Notes: generated by a model from the sequence alone, not told the origin. DNA of 64,000 nucleotides from Paratinospora sagittata (GCA_035771175.1 CM069594.1:9548620-9612619); one strand, 5' to 3'. Positions 34,045 to 45,079 are shown, counted from the stretch's first letter. Program-made: numbers and translations.

Positions 34045-36282
34045 TGTTGAGTTGTTTTGATTGGCATGCAGAGCTAGCATCCATTCAGCTCAAACCTCAC
34101 CCACGTGTTATCTTAATGAACCCCATGTCATGAATGTTTTGATGATTCCAAATATCTCCAATCTTTGTATCTAATGATCTTGTCAAGTATCTCAGAGTTA
34201 TCAAGAATCAAGATCAAGGAACTATACTCACAAGCCTATTGAATATCAACTAAGGTTCCGAGTCCTTGATACTTAGAATGTAAGGACTATTGATCAAATT
34301 TGCTTTCAGCATGATTTAATCATTTTTTTATAATCACATTTTAAAGGCATTTTATGATTTCTAAAGCATTTAATTTGATTAGAAAAACACCATGATTTTA
34401 ATCGTGTTTTATTGAGCCTTAATCGAAATATCAAAAATCATTTTTATAGAATTTTTCAAGACGCTAATGTTTTAGCAACGCCCTCCTGGACCTGATAAGT
34501 CAGGACGCTGATAAAATATTAGAACGCTCAAGGTTGAATTGAACTGATCCATTAGGACGCTTACTTGTAAGTAGCGGTATCACTTTAGTCAACCTTTGAA
34601 AGTGTCAAGACACTGACTTAGTTTCAGCTCGCTGAAAGTTCTCTTAGTTTCTAATTGTTTTCTATCTTTAAGGATGCTGACAATTATAAGTTGAAAAATT
34701 GTTTGGAAGCTACCTGTGTAGAAGCGCCCTCATCCTTAGAATCAACTTAATAACCTTGAAGACGCTTACTATCCTTCAGCGCACTTAATATTATTTTAAA
34801 ACTATTTTAAAAATTTCAGGACGCTTACTTATGAGTAGCACCGTCGTGCGTTTAAGTGTTTTAAAATAGAGCAGGACACTAACTGTCGAGTAGCGCCCTC
34901 ATGATTTAAGCCATTTTAATCGTCAAAGTAAGTCAGGACACTTACGAGTTAGTAACGCTTTTACTTCACTGTTCGGTAGGACGCTGGTGCTCCATAAGCG
35001 CCCTCAAAGGAACAAAATGACAAAAATGATATTTTTGTTGTTCTAACACGTACATCTTTTTGAGCCACTTTCTCTAAACAACTTTTCGTACAAAATCAAC
35101 TTTTTATATTTATCAGAGATATCCTCTGATTCACAAACTACGTCTTCTAAAATTTTCCTTATTCGTGAATCTGGAGAAATTCAGAATGTTCATGAAATGT
35201 GCAGTTGCCATTTTCATAATACATTCTTGTTGTTGTGAGTAAACGTTCATATTTGGAATTCAAATTCAAATGAACAACAGCTTCATCTCTGCAAGTCTAT
35301 AAATACTAGAATTTAACCATTTGCAAAATACAACCGAAAATTCTCTAATCCAAAACACTTTTAAAAGTTAGTCGAATTTTCATCTGATTTAAAAAACTTA
35401 AGTTATTATGCTTTTAAAGCATTTTCTTTAAAACTTTGCTTATTAAAATGATTTTTATTCCGAGCTAAATTTATATCTTTATCTGAAAAATCATTTAAAA
35501 GATTGAACTATTTTCAGTCAAATTTTCAGCGCTGTTTTAACTTAGATCATTATTGTTGAAAAAGAAATTTGAGAGATAGTTCATAGGATACAGTTGTACC
35601 TCAATTCATATTTTGTATACTGTATCAAGGTTGTAACAGTAGTTAGACAAACTACTGAGTTGATATTCTTATATTCAACACGTCTAGGTACTCTCACACC
35701 CGTAAGTTGAGAAACGGTCTTCTCACACTCGCAAACTAAGAAATGATAGTTCTCACAGCCGTAAGTTGAGAAAGTTTAGGTTCGTCTCATACCCTGAAGT
35801 TGGGATAGGTTGGTCTCAAGCCTGCAAGTTGACCAGTGTAACGGTTGTTTTCACACCCGCAAGTTGAGAAAATGTGTAACAGTTTGATTCTCACCCGTAG
35901 GAGAATCCCTCAGTCATAAGGCTTAAAATCCTAACTGAGGAGGTTAGGTAGTGGAAGTAGACAAGTAGCCGAACCACTATAAATTGACTGTGCATATTTA
36001 TTTATATTTTGCACTTTAGTTTTGCCATTGTAGTTAATTTTAAATTCACTAAGTGTCCAATTCACCCCCCTCTTGGACATACCTGGGCCAACACCACGTG
36101 TCACCGGAAAGAAAACAAACAGGACCCCTGGTCGGTACCACAAAGCTAATTAGATGATAACTTGTACAAAGCAAGATGAGCAGATTATGAAGACCATGGA
36201 TGACTTCAGGTCAGCAGTACCGATTTGTTGTCGATTGGACAGCACCCGTAGGAGAAGCAATTTGCGCCAGGAGACGCAAAGT
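34045..36282 (+). repeat. Element A 3' LTR, split and truncated
   Basis: 34045-34105 matches the first 65 bases of the 5' LTR. After solo LTR S2 the match resumes at 36094 and ends at about 36282, after the word GAGACGCAAAGT. Roughly 500 bases of the LTR are missing, and copia-type sequence starts at once, pointing to a deletion or recombination junction. Confidence 0.8.
34106..36093 (+). repeat. S2: solo LTR, S family (1988 bp)
   Basis: Starts TGTTATCTTAATG, ends GGGCCAACA, with perfect 5-bp duplication CCACG (34101-34105, 36094-36098). Removing it reconnects element A's LTR. It has a GGACGCT...AGCGCCC array at about 34456-35010, TCTATAAATACT near 35299, a TCTCA...TGAGA hairpin array at about 35690-35910, GTAGTGG...CCACTATAAA near 35948-35983, and TTCACCCCCCTCTTGGACATA before the end. 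No genes. Confidence 0.9.
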
Positions 36283-37216
36283 GCTGCCACAACCAAATTT
36301 CTTGTCACAACGCAAAAGGGATGTCCTTGTCTTTTTTGCCACAACCAAATTTCGTTTTTTTTTCTTATTCACCAAATCTTCTTTCACCTAGTAAGCTTGC
36401 CCTTTACTGTTGGAATGTTGGAACCCATCTTCCAAATGGTACAATCCTCTACTTTGTTTACCACTGTCAATCTTCTCCTTGGTATGGATGTCTTGAAAAA
36501 TACAATGAGTAGGAAAAAAATAGCTACACAATTATGAGATTTTGTTAATTGATTAACAGAGAAAAGGTTGAAGTTTAATGATAGAACAAATAAGACATCG
36601 TTAATAGCTAAGATAGGGGATAATGAGACTGTACCAACTCTAATAACATTGGTAATGGAAGTTTTGGAACATTTACAGGATAAATGGATAAACCTATAAC
36701 GATCACAAGTCATATGATTTGTTGCACTAGAGTCAATTATCCAATCACTATTTCTAATAAAAGACATACCTGACTTAGTAATAAATCCAGGAGTTATGGC
36801 TAGATTTTCCTTGGGGTAAGTGTCCTCACCAATATATTTTGAATGAGTCATAGTGGCAAAGATACTAAAAAAAAAGTTCATAGCGGAATAATATGAACAG
36901 AAACAACAATTGTGAACATAGGACCAAACTTCAATTCCTAGGATAAAGAAAAGGAGATTGAAGGAGGCTTTGATACCATCTCAAAGAATACAATTGAGAA
37001 ATAATTTTCTGATGATGTCATTCATTGTAATTCTACAAGTTATAGAATACATAAAGGAGCATTTACAAGGAAAGAATAAGTTATTACAAGGAAAAAATAA
37101 ACTAATAATTACCTTATAATATTACAGGAAATAATTAATAGAATGAATAGGAAATATCCTATAATTAAGAGAGAAATAAGGCCAATTACTAATTAAGAAT
37201 ATTTGCTCATATCAAT
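36283..37216 (-). mobile_element. E1: Ty1/copia fragment with 5' LTR, minus strand
   Basis: Read right to left: an LTR of about 230 bp starting TGATATGAGC near 37216, then TGGTATCAAAGCC near 36968-36980 (initiator-Met primer site). A protease region at 36881-36384 follows (NSDWIIDSSATNHMT, where active copies have IDSGAT) with NLFSVNQLT. A GAG-pre-integrase remnant (LWQKRQGHP) comes last, ending at the junction with element A. Nearly all of gag is missing between primer site and protease, and everything after pre-integrase is lost. Confidence 0.7.
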
Positions 37217-39108
37217 CCCTTAATTCTAGCAATATTTGGGTTCTTGACACTGGTTGCACTAATCATATTTGTGGTAAGAAACAATTATTTTTTGATCTAG
37301 ATAAGTATGGGCATTCAGAAGTAAAATTTGCAGATGATCATACGATTCCAGTTATGAAAAGGGTCACATACTTATTCGGCTGATGAATGGTGATCATCAG
37401 TATATTTTTTATGTATTTTACGTAACCAATATGAAGACTAATCTGCTAAGTATAGGATAATTGTTGGAGAAAGGCTATCACATTCAGATGAAGAACAATC
37501 TACTCACCATACTTGATATAAAAGGCACACTCATTCTGAAAGCCCTTTTTGGTAAAAATCGCATCTTTTAGATTGAGGTTAAAAATGATGTCGATCCTTG
37601 CTTTAAAAAAATTATTTCTGATGAGTCGTGGTTGAGGCATATGAGAATTGAGCATTTAAATTTTTGAAGTTTAAAACTACTTGCTCAAAAGAATTTGGTA
37701 AGTGGATTGCCAGTTATAGATCATCCTGAACAGTTTTGTTAAGGTTGCATTTCTGGAATGCAGCATAGACAACCTTTTAGAAGTTTAACATCTTGGCACT
37801 TTAGACAATTTTTAGAATTTGTTCATTCTGATATTTGTGGTCCCATGCAGACTACATCTAATGGTGGAAATTTATATTTTCTTGCCTTTATTGATGATTA
37901 CAATTGGAATATATGAGTATATTTTTTGAAGAACAAATTTGAGGCTTTTGATTGTTTTCAAATATTTAAATCTCAAGTTGAAAAGGAGAGTGGCCGCTAC
38001 ATTAAAGTATTGCGTACTGATGGTGGTGGTGAGTGTAATTCTAAGGCATTTAATGAATTATGCATTGCACATGGAATTAAGCATGAGATCACACCACTGT
38101 ACATCCTCAGCATAATGAAGTTAAAGAAAAAAAGAATAAAACAATTATGGATATGACTTATAGTATGTTGAAAGCCAAAAAGTTTGCCTCACACCTTTTG
38201 GATTGAAGCAGTGTTATGTTCTGTGTACTTGTTGAATAGGTCCCCTACAAGAGTTGCACCACACTGGACCCCTAAAGAAGCTTGGAATGGTTTGAAACTC
38301 AATGTAAAGGATTTGGAAGTATTTGACTCACCAGTTTATGTAAATGAGCCTAATGCAAATGAGAAGAAGTTGAATGATAAAGGAAAGAAAACCATATTTA
38401 TTTGTTAATTAGTGGGAAGCTTGGTGGCTACAAATTATATAATCCTACTATAGACAAAGTATTGTTAGTAACAATGTTATTTCTTATGAGCATGATGCAT
38501 GGAATTGGGACAATAATCAGTCTGACTCTCATTCTCATGTCCCGATTTCTTTTGATGATGTAGTTTATCCTTCTTCAAGTATACCAGTAGGTACCAATAT
38601 AGATGCATCGGGTCATAGAAGTAGACCTCAGAGAGTCATACAACCCCCTGCCAGATTCATAGATTTTGAAGTGCTTCTAGATAATGTTGTTATATCGATG
38701 ATAGAAATTTAGTACATTGTGCCATATTGCAACCTCAGATTCTATTATTTTTGAGAAGACTATTCCAAAGAGATATTGGATTGTTGCATCCAAGGGTGAT
38801 AAAACAATGAATATGAAGTAGATTTTGAAGACCGAGAAAAAGCCTAATGGTTAGTCATGCATAATTTGAATTATGGGGGGATGTTGGAATTTTAAATAAT
38901 CTATATTATATTAGAGTTGGAGTCTAATTAGGATTTGAGAAGTGTGTCCAATTAAGAAATTTGAGTTAGTGTTTGATTAAAGTTACTTATTGTATTAAGA
39001 TTACAAGTTGTTTAGGATTTAGATTTTGGGTGTATATAAATACACAAATAGTAGGTTGTAATAAATAAGTTTATGAGAAATAAAGAATTAGAGAATATAG
39101 ATCCAACA
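37217..39108 (+). mobile_element. E2: Ty1/copia fragment with 3' LTR, plus strand
   Basis: The plus-strand reading starts in protease (NIWVLDTGCTNHICGKKQ), then TNLLSIG, a pre-integrase WLRHMRIEHL block, zinc-binding CISGMQHRQPF, and the integrase core FVHSDICGPM, FLAFIDDY, LRTDGGGECNSKAF (37926-38156). HTFWIEAVLCSVYLLNRSPT follows at 38184-38408. Only traces of the rest follow, and no recognisable RT remains, so an internal deletion is likely. At the 3' side ATTATGGGGGGA precedes a 227-bp LTR. Stops are frequent. Confidence 0.75.
38882..39108 (+). repeat. E2 3' LTR
   Basis: Starts TGTTGGAATTTT right after a G-run polypurine tract and ends ATCCAACA. A TATATAAATACAC box lies near 39033-39045. 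The short length is normal for plant copia LTRs. The partner LTR is absent. Confidence 0.65.
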
Positions 39109-39230
39109 CTCCCAACAAGAGCATATGTCATGTAGGACACAAGCTTCTATCGAGCCATCCTTGTTTTTATTTACTATCATTACTGCGCGAGAGTTCTTTG
39201 TCTAATTTTATGTCGATTTGGCTATTTGAT

Positions 39231-42123
39231 TGTCACACCCCGAATTTTGACCTCCAAATTTCAAGTAAATTTTATTTTTTTCTAAGTAATATAATAATAT
39301 TTTTTTATTGAAGTCATAATAAGTCAAATAATCCCACTGAAACCAAGGCGTGAGTTTCGTATCTACTTGCCTTAACCCTTACTTTATTCTCCTGCAACCT
39401 TGTCGTTTTTAATTATTCCCGAGTTAAGACAAGTAAATATTACATCATCTCACGAACATGCCAATGCCTTAACTCATATATCAAAATCTCGTATGTTCAA
39501 ATACATGGGTATTCAACCTTGTCCACTTACTTTGGACTTAACCCTTTTCAACTTCTTTGGTGAAGTAATTACCAACAATAATCAAGATTACATAAGTACC
39601 ATGACATGCTCACAGTAAACTAAACCAATAATTTAATAATATTTGGTCAAGTCCAAAAATTATAAATATTCAAGTTCATGAAATCTCAATCCTTTTGATT
39701 ACCAAGATCCAATACATTTATTACCCAAAATCAGAAATATCTAACTGTCAAACTGTTAATTGTACACATCTACTAATTTCCTACAATTATACCACCCCTA
39801 TTCTACTCTGAGAACTTCATAAACTGCATTAATCTAATTGTCAGTACTTGCAGTGAAAAAAAAAGGGTGAGTTTGAAAGCCCAATGGGATCCTTTATATT
39901 CATGTAAAACATTTTATTAAGAGATATACACAAGAACATGCAAACAAGTTTCAAACATTAACGTGGCAACATTCTTTTGTTTTGAGTCGAGAAACAAACG
40001 TATCAATTTCGGGCAATACTACCCATAATATTTCAATAATCAATGTGGGTATACCCAAAAATAATATCAGTTCTCAAATTGCGATTTTTACTATCGTGAA
40101 CAATTGCCCAATAAAACCATGAAATTCTTATCTTAATCATCTTGTTTAGTGATGTCATACATGCATCTCATCATAGACATGATAGTATATCTAATTTCAT
40201 CACACTATAAATAGTTTATTCTCATGATCACAATATTTTCATGAACACATATTCATACCTTAAGCCATACTACTTTATGTTTGTCGGCCCAGGAATGTCG
40301 AAGGGGGGGGAGTGGATTGGACACTATAATCAGTTAAAAACTTTAAGAAAAGCTTGTAGTGAAATAGCAAATGGACAATGCGAAAAATAAACAGATTTTA
40401 CACAAATGATTTAGAGTGGTTCAGCGATATGCCTACATCCACTACCAAACCTCCTTGGTCAGGATTTCAAACCTCACTAGCAGATATTCTTACGAGTGAA
40501 AGCCAAATTGTTATACCTTTTCTCAATTTCACGGGCTTGAGAGCAACCGTTACACTCTCAACTTATAGGCTTGAGATCTGCCTACACTCTTGACTTCACA
40601 AGTGCAAGGCTAGCTATACTCTTGGCTTCACAGGGGCAAGACTACCTATACTGTCAATTTACAAGGGTGTGAGAAAACCACTAACTTTCTTAACTTTACA
40701 AGGATATCTTTCCGCAACTTTCACAATTGCAGTTACAACTCGATTCAGATGAAAGATATACAATTTAGTACACTGAATCCTAAAAACCTTTTACTCGATA
40801 AACACTTCTTTCAATAGTGAAAAATATAAGTTTGAATTAGCTAAAGAGTTGAGTAAAAATGTCTTTCAGTTTCACTGTGTTTTTCAAAGATAAGATATAT
40901 AAGATAAACACTCAATGAAAATCTTTTTTGTAAAAGAAAATTAGATTTTACAGACTTACAAAATTTGAAATTGAAAGATCGACTAACATTCAAAACATTT
41001 TTTCTCATATCAAAAAAATTCTTTTCTTTGAATCTGAATTTCTCTTCTTTATAGAACAAATTGTGCGTCAAGACCGTTGTGTTCAAATTCAAAATGAATT
41101 TAAAGCGTTGAGTCAAAATGGTCTAAATCTTTCATAAAAATAGTAAGTTTAGTTTTTGTGAAAGTGTTCTGGTTGAATTCAATTTGCATGAGAATAAAAA
41201 TAGTCAGAAATCCTCTGATCATGCGACTGAAATGTCAGTGGTCAGGTGAGTTTCTTTTTCAATTTTTTGACAATGTTCCATCAGCATCCTGATAGAGTAT
41301 CAGTGTGCCAAAATAAATTGGTCTAAAAATTCAATTCACTGACTTGCTTTGGGAGGGCGCTAATGCTTCATTAGCGTCCTAACAAGCATAGTGCCAGAAA
41401 CTTGAGTTTTTCAGATGAGGGCGTTAATGCTCTATTAGCGTCTTGACGCGCAATTGCTGGTTTTCAGGTTCATTCAATAAGGGCGCTTATACTCGATCAA
41501 TGTCCTGACGTGAATGATAAACATTCGAATTTAAAAACCACTAGCGCCTTGATGGTTTGTCAGCGTCCTATAGTATTGGATCGATTTTAAGTGACTAGCC
41601 ACTGCATTAGCGTCCTAATCGACCATCAGCGTCTTGAAAGACACTGAAAATAATTTTTTCTTGAATTTTGATTTTCCAAAAACACGATTAATCAAATCAA
41701 TACTTAAGCTTTTTGGATCAAATCAAATGTTCAGAAAATTGTTCAAATGGTTCAAAAAACAATTGAAAAACTTTTAAGTGAAATCGATAGAAATCAATTT
41801 TCTTCGAAATCAAAAAACTTTGAAAGTAATATTGTTTTGTTGAAAAGAGGTTTTGAGTAAGGTTCTACAATCTAATATTTAACTTTTTTAACCTTGATCT
41901 TGATAATTTGATTTGACATGAACTTGACTAATTGAAACTCGACTTTCTTCAACGTGATGTGTTGAAACACTTCAACAACATCATTAGATCATAAGATTGA
42001 GTGATTTGGAATCATTAAAACATTCTTTCATGAGGTTTCTCTTGAGATAACAATGTCATCAATCTCATGTATTCATCACATACATAATCATAGCGTCATC
42101 ATGGCATGCATATTATCGTATAA
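39231..42123 (-). repeat. G: gypsy-type LTR fragment split by S3
   Basis: Begins TGTCACACCCCGAATTTTGACC, the typical outer end of a plant gypsy LTR in reverse orientation. It runs AT-rich to 40281, is interrupted by S3, and resumes at 42053 until CACTA-type sequence at 42124. No genes. The frame at 39400-39618 shows no domain. The other end is lost. Confidence 0.5.
40282..42052 (-). repeat. S3: solo LTR, S family, reverse orientation (1771 bp)
   Basis: On the minus strand it starts TGTTATCTCAAGAG and ends CTGGGCCGACA; flanks are ATGTT and ATGTC. The hairpin array appears in complement (GGGCGCTAAT...TTAGCGTCC) at about 41280-41640. The second array is at about 40545-40690 with stems CTCAA/TTGAG and TCTTG/CAAGA. 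GAGTGGTTC...ATCCACTACC lies near 40412-40447. Its outer end has a G-run in place of the CACCCCCC word. No genes. Confidence 0.85.
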
Positions 42124-42200
42124 CACTAGTAGAAAACAAACTTTTAACAACGTTTCAAAAAGCCTGCTAAATGTCTTTCACAGCGGTTTATTAGGATATA
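42124..42200 (+). mobile_element. CACTA-type transposon terminus
   Basis: The sequence CACTAGTAGAAAACAAACTTT followed by ACAACG-TTT subterminal words matches the usual CACTACTAGAAAA start of plant CACTA elements. No matching inverted end or transposase was found to the right, so only one terminus is preserved and the element's extent is unknown. Confidence 0.55.
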
Positions 42201-42289
42201 GTTTTATGATTGGATTTGAGGTGGTGCTTATGACCTATGATATATATATTATGCCAATATCTGTTGGTGGTGGTGGCTATATTGACTTG

Positions 42290-42475
42290 CAGGACAGAAA
42301 GGCAGAGAAAGAAAAACAAGAAGAAAGAGGTTGGAGAGAAGAGGAACGAAAGAGAAGGGGAGGAGAGAAAATAAGGCGCGCAACAAGCCGTGCCCAAAGC
42401 ATGGCCATGGGTGCAGTCATCTTGGCAGAAAGAAAGAGGAAGCAAAACAAGGGAAGAAGAGGAAGGAATTAAGGA
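42290..42475. repeat. Purine-rich low-complexity stretch
   Basis: GA-rich sequence (GAAAGAAAAACAAGAAGAAAG type) gives spurious lysine/glutamate-rich frames on the plus strand and serine/phenylalanine-rich ones on the minus strand. No domain. A gene call here is not supported. Confidence 0.5.
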
Positions 42476-42601
42476 AGTTGAGAATGGGTGCTACAAGAGA
42501 AGTCTCTGCTACTAATAATAATAGCATGTTGTTGTTCATGGCAGCACCATAAAAGGAGAAAAGTTGTTTCAAGCAAGCAAAAAAAAGAAAGAAAATGACT
42601 A

Positions 42602-43110
42602 AGGGTGGCAATTCGTGTTGTTGTGTCGTAATCGATCGTATCGTAATTATGTATAATAAAGTATATTATAAACCCAAACACTACATGCTTAAATGACATG
42701 TCATTATATGTGAACCTGAACACGACACGTTTAACAAACGAGTTAAACATATTAACATGTTTATAACCCTAAAAGCTTAAATAGGTTCATTTTAACCAAT
42801 TTAACATGCATAAATTTTAAATTAATATATAAATAAAAAATTTAAAATTATAATTATACAACCATATAGTAAAGACCAAATAAAATATTATGAAGTTATA
42901 GTCTCCACACATGACATAAAATATTAAAAAGTCTCTACATATAATATAAGTCTCAACACAAAATATAATCTTGTTAAACAGGTCAATTTCAAGTTTAGCA
43001 AGTCGACCTGATTTGAACCTAAAATTTAATCATGCCTAATCAGGTTTAACTTATTTTGACCCGCACCTGTTTATATTAAACTCAAACCCACTAATTTTGT
43101 GTCAATTTTG
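42602..43110. mobile_element. hAT-like MITE remnant
   Basis: It opens with AAGGGTGGCAATTCGTGTT, typical of plant hAT MITEs starting AGGGGTGGCAA. Inside are the words GAACACGACACGTTTAACAAACGAG common to that group. The right end no longer shows a readable inverted repeat, so it is probably truncated or heavily mutated. Confidence 0.45.
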
Positions 43111-43136
43111 AGTTGTGTCATCTTGGTTGACGTTTC

Positions 43137-43265
43137 CAAGAGAGAGCTATTGCGTTGCTTCCCCGAGAGGACCATGAGTTGAAAAATAAGAAAATATCTC
43201 TGGAGAATTGGCTAAATATGGATCCTATGTCTAGGGATTTAGAAAGTGAAATTGTAATTGAGTAG
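43137..43265 (+). pseudogene. Possible last exon of an unknown host gene
   Basis: The plus-strand frame from 43137 to the TAG ending at 43265 reads QERAIALLPREDHELKNK, then ISLENWLNMDPMSRDLESE. Unlike the transposon debris around it, the residue mix is that of an ordinary soluble protein end, and it has no internal stop over 42 codons. It has no start codon and no identified upstream exon. It may be a gene fragment carried by or stranded among transposons, or chance. The family was not recognised. Confidence 0.3.
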
Positions 43266-43611
43266 GAAACTTCTATTTATTAAGATTTGATTTCTAATTG
43301 AATTAGAAACAAGGAAAAAGAAATAAATAAAATAAGAGAATAAATTATTAATTAACGTGTGAGATTTCGGCAACGTGATTGATTTGGGTAAGGTCTAATA
43401 AGAGAAATTGTCAGTGATCTAAGGGGAGCCGGGGAGGGGAGAGCGTCTTTATAAAGAATAAATATATATAAGTATAGACTAGTAAGATTTTTTATTTAAA
43501 TCAATTTCATGGAAAGATGTATTCTTCATGTCCAATTTGAATTTGGGTAGGGTAGGAGATGATATTTAGAGAAACAAGACGGCATGGAGAGGAAAATATA
43601 TATGGTGTAGT

Positions 43612-44491
43612 TAGGGGTGAGCAGATCACTCACTAACCCGACCCAACCCGAATAAAAAACACCGGGTCGGGTCGGGTTTTATGAAAAGAAGTGGGTTGAT
43701 CGGATGACAAATTTAAAAACCCGATAGAGTAGGATCAGGTGTTTGAAAAAACCAACCCATTTAACCTAACCTGATCCATCTTATTTAAACATTAAAGATT
43801 TTCTCCTATCCCCTCTATGTGACACACCGCCGATACCCTGTCCCCCCTATTTCTTTTTTCTTCTTCTTGTCTTCTTCTTTCTCTTTTTGCAACTCTCTCT
43901 CCCTCCCTGTAAGTTTCTTTCTCACTTCTCTCTCTTCTCTTCTTCTGCTCTTTCTTTTTGCAACTCTCTTTCCGTCCTCTCTTGTCTCTTCTTTTCTACC
44001 CCTCGTCTCTCTCTCTCTCTCAAAACCCCCAAGTCCCTGCAATTCTACGATTTATTCCCCTTGCATTTTCTTTTCAACAAACCCCCACCCCTGCGTCAAA
44101 AACACCCTATTGCGTTGCATGTTGCCATATGAGCAGTTTGAAGTTGAGCAGTGTATATATTTTTTCTTTAAAGTTGATTATGGTTTGTGATTTTTATTTG
44201 TTTATAATGGATTTCAGACTTTTTTGTGCATGATTTTTTTTTGCATTAGTCTTTATAGAAAATTATTAGGCTACATTAAAGGCAAAATATTTATAAAAAT
44301 TAATTTGAAAAATAATTAATCGGGTGACCCGACGACCCGACTAACACGACCCGCCAACAGGTCGGTTGGGTTAACCCTCTTTGTCCCATGAAGTTGGGTG
44401 GCATCAGGTTGCAAATGATGCCATCTGATAGGACCGGGTCGGGTCGTGTTTGGGCAAAACCCGACCTGGACCCGACTCGTGCCCACCCCTA
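43612..44491. mobile_element. Non-autonomous hAT element, 880 bp, perfect 8-bp TSD
   Basis: The ends TAGGGGTGAGCA and TGCCCACCCCTA (right end) are terminal inverted repeats with one difference. Both flanks carry the identical 8-bp GGTGTAGT (43604-43611, 44492-44499), the duplication length of the hAT superfamily. Subterminal regions hold many GGGTCGGGTC / GACCCGACC words in opposite orientation, usual transposase-binding repeats. The middle is CT-rich (43815-44040) and non-coding; long frames there are low complexity. No transposase. Confidence 0.85.
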
Positions 44492-44499
44492 GGTGTAGT

Positions 44500-45074
44500 A
44501 ATGACTTGCCATGTTTAAGCATATGGTGGCAACTGTGAGAGCAATGAAAATGAAAATTAATTGAATTTTTGGGTTAGAATTGCTATCTTCGTCAACAAGA
44601 AATTAACCAATAAGAAGATTATGGAGAAATGCATGTATCATGCACCCAAGCGACGAAATAATGTATGTTTATGCATTATCCACGAGAATTCAGATAAAAG
44701 AATGAAAATAAATAAATCTCTCATAATCCACTGAGTTCAATTAAATAGATTCGTGTCAAGTTGCGTCGCTAAGACATAATCGTTTCCTCAAATTTCATAC
44801 AGTTTCTAGTCAAACCGAGATTCTTGTGCAACGGCCAAAATCATTAAACTGCGTCCAGAGGAGTTTTCAACGCTTCGAAGTCATCCATGAGGTCAAATTT
44901 TCAAGAATAAGTCATTTGGTCACTTTTTCGCTCAATATGAAAAAATGTCGTTGAAATGTTACTGTGCGCGTTTAACCTCATCATCAACTAACAATTTATT
45001 TAAAAATAAATTTTATTAATTTTCTAACCTTACGCATGTGGCATGTGACCCTCTGTTGGTCCATTTTCATTATA
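44500..45074. other. Spacer, no gene recognised
   Basis: AT-rich unique-looking sequence between the hAT element and element B. Nothing identifiable. Confidence 0.5.
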
Positions 45075-45079
45075 GTGCG

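Larger units (their letters stand above)
8920..36282 (+). mobile_element. Element A: Ty3/gypsy Tat-lineage retrotransposon, nested and 3'-truncated
   Basis: Order on the plus strand is 5' LTR, a leader with a degenerate CTGTCTGTGAGGA motif, gag, protease, reverse transcriptase, RNase H, second RNase H, integrase, a long 3' region with an antisense gene, a polypurine tract and the start of a 3' LTR. Two RNase H domains and the CxxHxxxGHxTxxC gag finger are hallmarks of the Tat group. Chromovirus C (13366-29021) splits pol and solo LTR S2 (34106-36093) splits the 3' LTR. The 3' LTR stops after about 250 bp of the 748-bp 5' LTR length, directly against copia sequence. Stop codons throughout show it is inactive. 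Confidence 0.85.

Noticed and set aside
34456..35910. Regularly spaced repeats in the S LTRs that could suggest a CRISPR array
   Set aside because: The repeats are degenerate, the spacing is irregular, they sit inside LTRs with target duplications, and the genome is a plant nuclear one.
42053..42550. 139-codon plus-strand frame rich in Lys, Arg and Glu
   Set aside because: It crosses the S3 boundary, the LTR G remnant and the CACTA terminus into purine-rich low-complexity DNA. No domain.
43819..44233. Overlapping Ser/Leu/Phe-rich frames
   Set aside because: They come from the CT-rich centre of the hAT element; both strands and several frames are open because of low complexity.
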